Position numbers and translations under genes: made by a program | The notes under the pieces: generated by a model | Database searches by the model: none | What the model saw: only the letters and a program-made list of their open reading frames with translations | What the model was told of the DNA's origin: nothing | NCBI GenBank assembly: GCA_035649895.1 | Contig: DASRIS010000004.1 | Span: forward strand, 1 to 20,276 | DNA from: DASSUC01 sp035649895 | GTDB taxonomy: Bacteria > Actinomycetota > Actinomycetes > Mycobacteriales > Micromonosporaceae | Length of the DNA stretch: 20,276 nucleotides | Direction: 5' to 3' | In this document: positions 19,231-20,276 of the stretch, in pieces | How the letters are laid out: each line of letters opens with the position of its first letter | How positions within the stretch are numbered: position 1 is the first letter of the stretch

Positions 19231-20276
19231 GTGGCCAAACAGGTCCAGCAGCTGGATCGGGTGGTCATCCGATTCGCCGGCGACTCCGGTGACGGCATGC
19301 AGCTCACCGGTGACCGGTTCACCTCCGAAACCGCCCAGCTCGGAAACGACATCTCGACGCTGCCCAACTTCCCCGCCGAGATCCGCGCGCCCGCCGGCAC
19401 GCTGCCGGGCGTGTCCAGCTTCCAGGTGCACTTCGCCGACTTCGACATCCTCACCCCGGGTGACGCGCCCAACGTGCTGGTCGCCATGAACCCCGCGGCG
19501 CTCAAGGCCAACCTCCCCGACCTGCCGCGCGGGGCGACCATCATCGTCAACACCGACGAGTTCACCAAGCGTAACCTGACCAAGGTCGGCTACGCCGCCA
19601 ACCCGATCGAGGACGGCTCGCTGGACGGCTACGCCGTACACCCGGTCGGTCTGACCTCGATGACGGTCAAGGCGCTGGAGGAGCAGGCGGTGTCCAAGAA
19701 GGACGCCGAGCGGGCGAAGAACATGTTCGCCCTGGGCCTGCTCTCCTGGCTCTACTCGCGCCCGCACACCTCGACGATCGCCTTCCTCGAGCGCAAGTTC
19801 GCCTCCCGGCCGGAGCTGGTAGCGGCGAACGTGGCCGCCTTCAACGCCGGCTTCGCGTTCGGCGAGACGACCGAGACCTTCGCGGTGCGCTACGAGGTCA
19901 AGCCGGCGCGCCTGCGGCCGGGCAACTACCGCAACATCACCGGCAACACCGCCCTGGCGCTCGGGCTGGTGGCCGCCGGGGTCCGCTCCGGCCTGCCGGT
20001 CTTCCTCGGCGCCTACCCGATCACCCCGGCCTCGGACATCCTGCACGAGCTGAGCAAGCACAAGAAGTTCGGCGTCACCACCGTGCAGGCCGAGGACGAG
20101 ATCGCCGCGATCGGCGCGGCGCTCGGCGCGTCGTACGGCGGCGCCCTGGGCGTGACCACGACCTCCGGCCCTGGCGTCGCGCTCAAGGGCGAGACGATCT
20201 CGCTCGCGGTCGCGCTGGAGCTGCCACTGATCATCGTCGACGTGCAGCGGGCCGGGCCGTCCACGGGCATGCCGAC
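19231..20276 (+). CDS. korA: 2-oxoglutarate:ferredoxin oxidoreductase alpha subunit (KorA), 3' end outside window
   Basis: The first 348 residues of a 2-oxoacid:acceptor oxidoreductase alpha subunit are present. The N-terminal gamma-type domain (about 8-190) starts VVIRFAGDSGDGMQLTGDRF and carries LPNFPAEIRAPAGTL. The pyrimidine-binding domain begins about 235 with GNTALALGLVAAG, AYPITPASDILHEL, VQAEDEIAAIGAALGASYGG and TTSGPGVALKGETISLA. With the beta subunit it would oxidatively decarboxylate 2-oxoglutarate to succinyl-CoA and reduce ferredoxin, an alternative TCA step found in many actinobacteria. The fused gamma-alpha order and the PAEIRAP segment favour KorA over pyruvate enzymes. The GTG at 19231 has an AGGAGG ribosome site upstream (19216-19221, 9-nt gap). 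korB is expected just past the window. Confidence 0.93.
   Translation, partial: MAKQVQQLDRVVIRFAGDSGDGMQLTGDRFTSETAQLGNDISTLPNFPAEIRAPAGTLPGVSSFQVHFADFDILTPGDAPNVLVAMNPAALKANLPDLPRGATIIVNTDEFTKRNLTKVGYAANPIEDGSLDGYAVHPVGLTSMTVKALEEQAVSKKDAERAKNMFALGLLSWLYSRPHTSTIAFLERKFASRPELVAANVAAFNAGFAFGETTETFAVRYEVKPARLRPGNYRNITGNTALALGLVAAGVRSGLPVFLGAYPITPASDILHELSKHKKFGVTTVQAEDEIAAIGAALGASYGGALGVTTTSGPGVALKGETISLAVALELPLIIVDVQRAGPSTGMP

Overview
The window is high-GC actinomycete DNA. Strong G/C preference at third codon positions fills it with long antisense shadow ORFs, starts are often GTG or TTG, and several genes look leaderless. Gene content and order point to Actinomycetota, most likely Micromonosporaceae (Micromonospora or a close relative). 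That family-level placement is inference, because no rRNA or tRNA is present.

Most of the window looks like a conserved actinobacterial core neighbourhood. Reading from right to left: folP2-like gene, a DivIVA-domain membrane protein, an SRPBCC protein, tag (3-methyladenine DNA glycosylase I), an acidic hypothetical, a PaaX regulator with an enoyl-CoA hydratase, DUF3117, pepA, a PH-like membrane protein, a SAM methyltransferase, htrA, tatB and mrp. From memory, the same anchors occur in the same order in Mycobacterium tuberculosis (Rv1207 folP2, Rv1209, Rv1210 tag, Rv1211 DUF3117, Rv1220c methyltransferase, Rv1223 htrA, Rv1224 tatB, Rv1229c mrp). The sigE-rseA pair that sits between the methyltransferase and htrA in mycobacteria is absent here.

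Layout. 1-1554: 3' part of a secreted or surface protein built of Ig/FnIII-like modules, closed by an 18-bp-stem hairpin. 1668-2813: mrp. 2814-3006: heptanucleotide tandem array and a GATCGCGATC inverted repeat between convergent genes. 3007-4898 (minus): tatB and htrA, the Tat-export and envelope-protease block. 5081-6250 (plus): methyltransferase and PH-like protein. 6221-7927 (minus): DUF3117 and pepA. 8124-9773 (plus): PaaX regulator and enoyl-CoA hydratase. 9785-10986 (minus): tag and hypothetical. 10987-14787: an accessory island with relaxed codon use. It carries a membrane-anchored coiled-coil protein with a duplicated PLD-like/DUF5919-like domain (plus) and, convergently, a GCS2-family glutamate-cysteine ligase (minus). 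14788-16259 (minus): translationally coupled DivIVA and SRPBCC genes. 16347-17213: folP2-like gene. 17220-17597 (minus): solitary nuoA. 17721-18983: secreted, membrane-anchored DUF11-like protein. 19231 to end: korA, truncated by the window edge.

The best candidate for something undescribed is the two-gene island at 10987-14787. It has its own near-canonical promoter with a dyad over the -10 box, a shared UUCG-tetraloop hairpin between the convergent genes, and a novel-looking domain architecture. Secondary points of interest are a probable ATC start codon, a solitary nuoA with an altered quinone-site motif, a FolP2 with changed DHPS active-site motifs, and a set of TANNNT-N6/7-start leaderless promoters.
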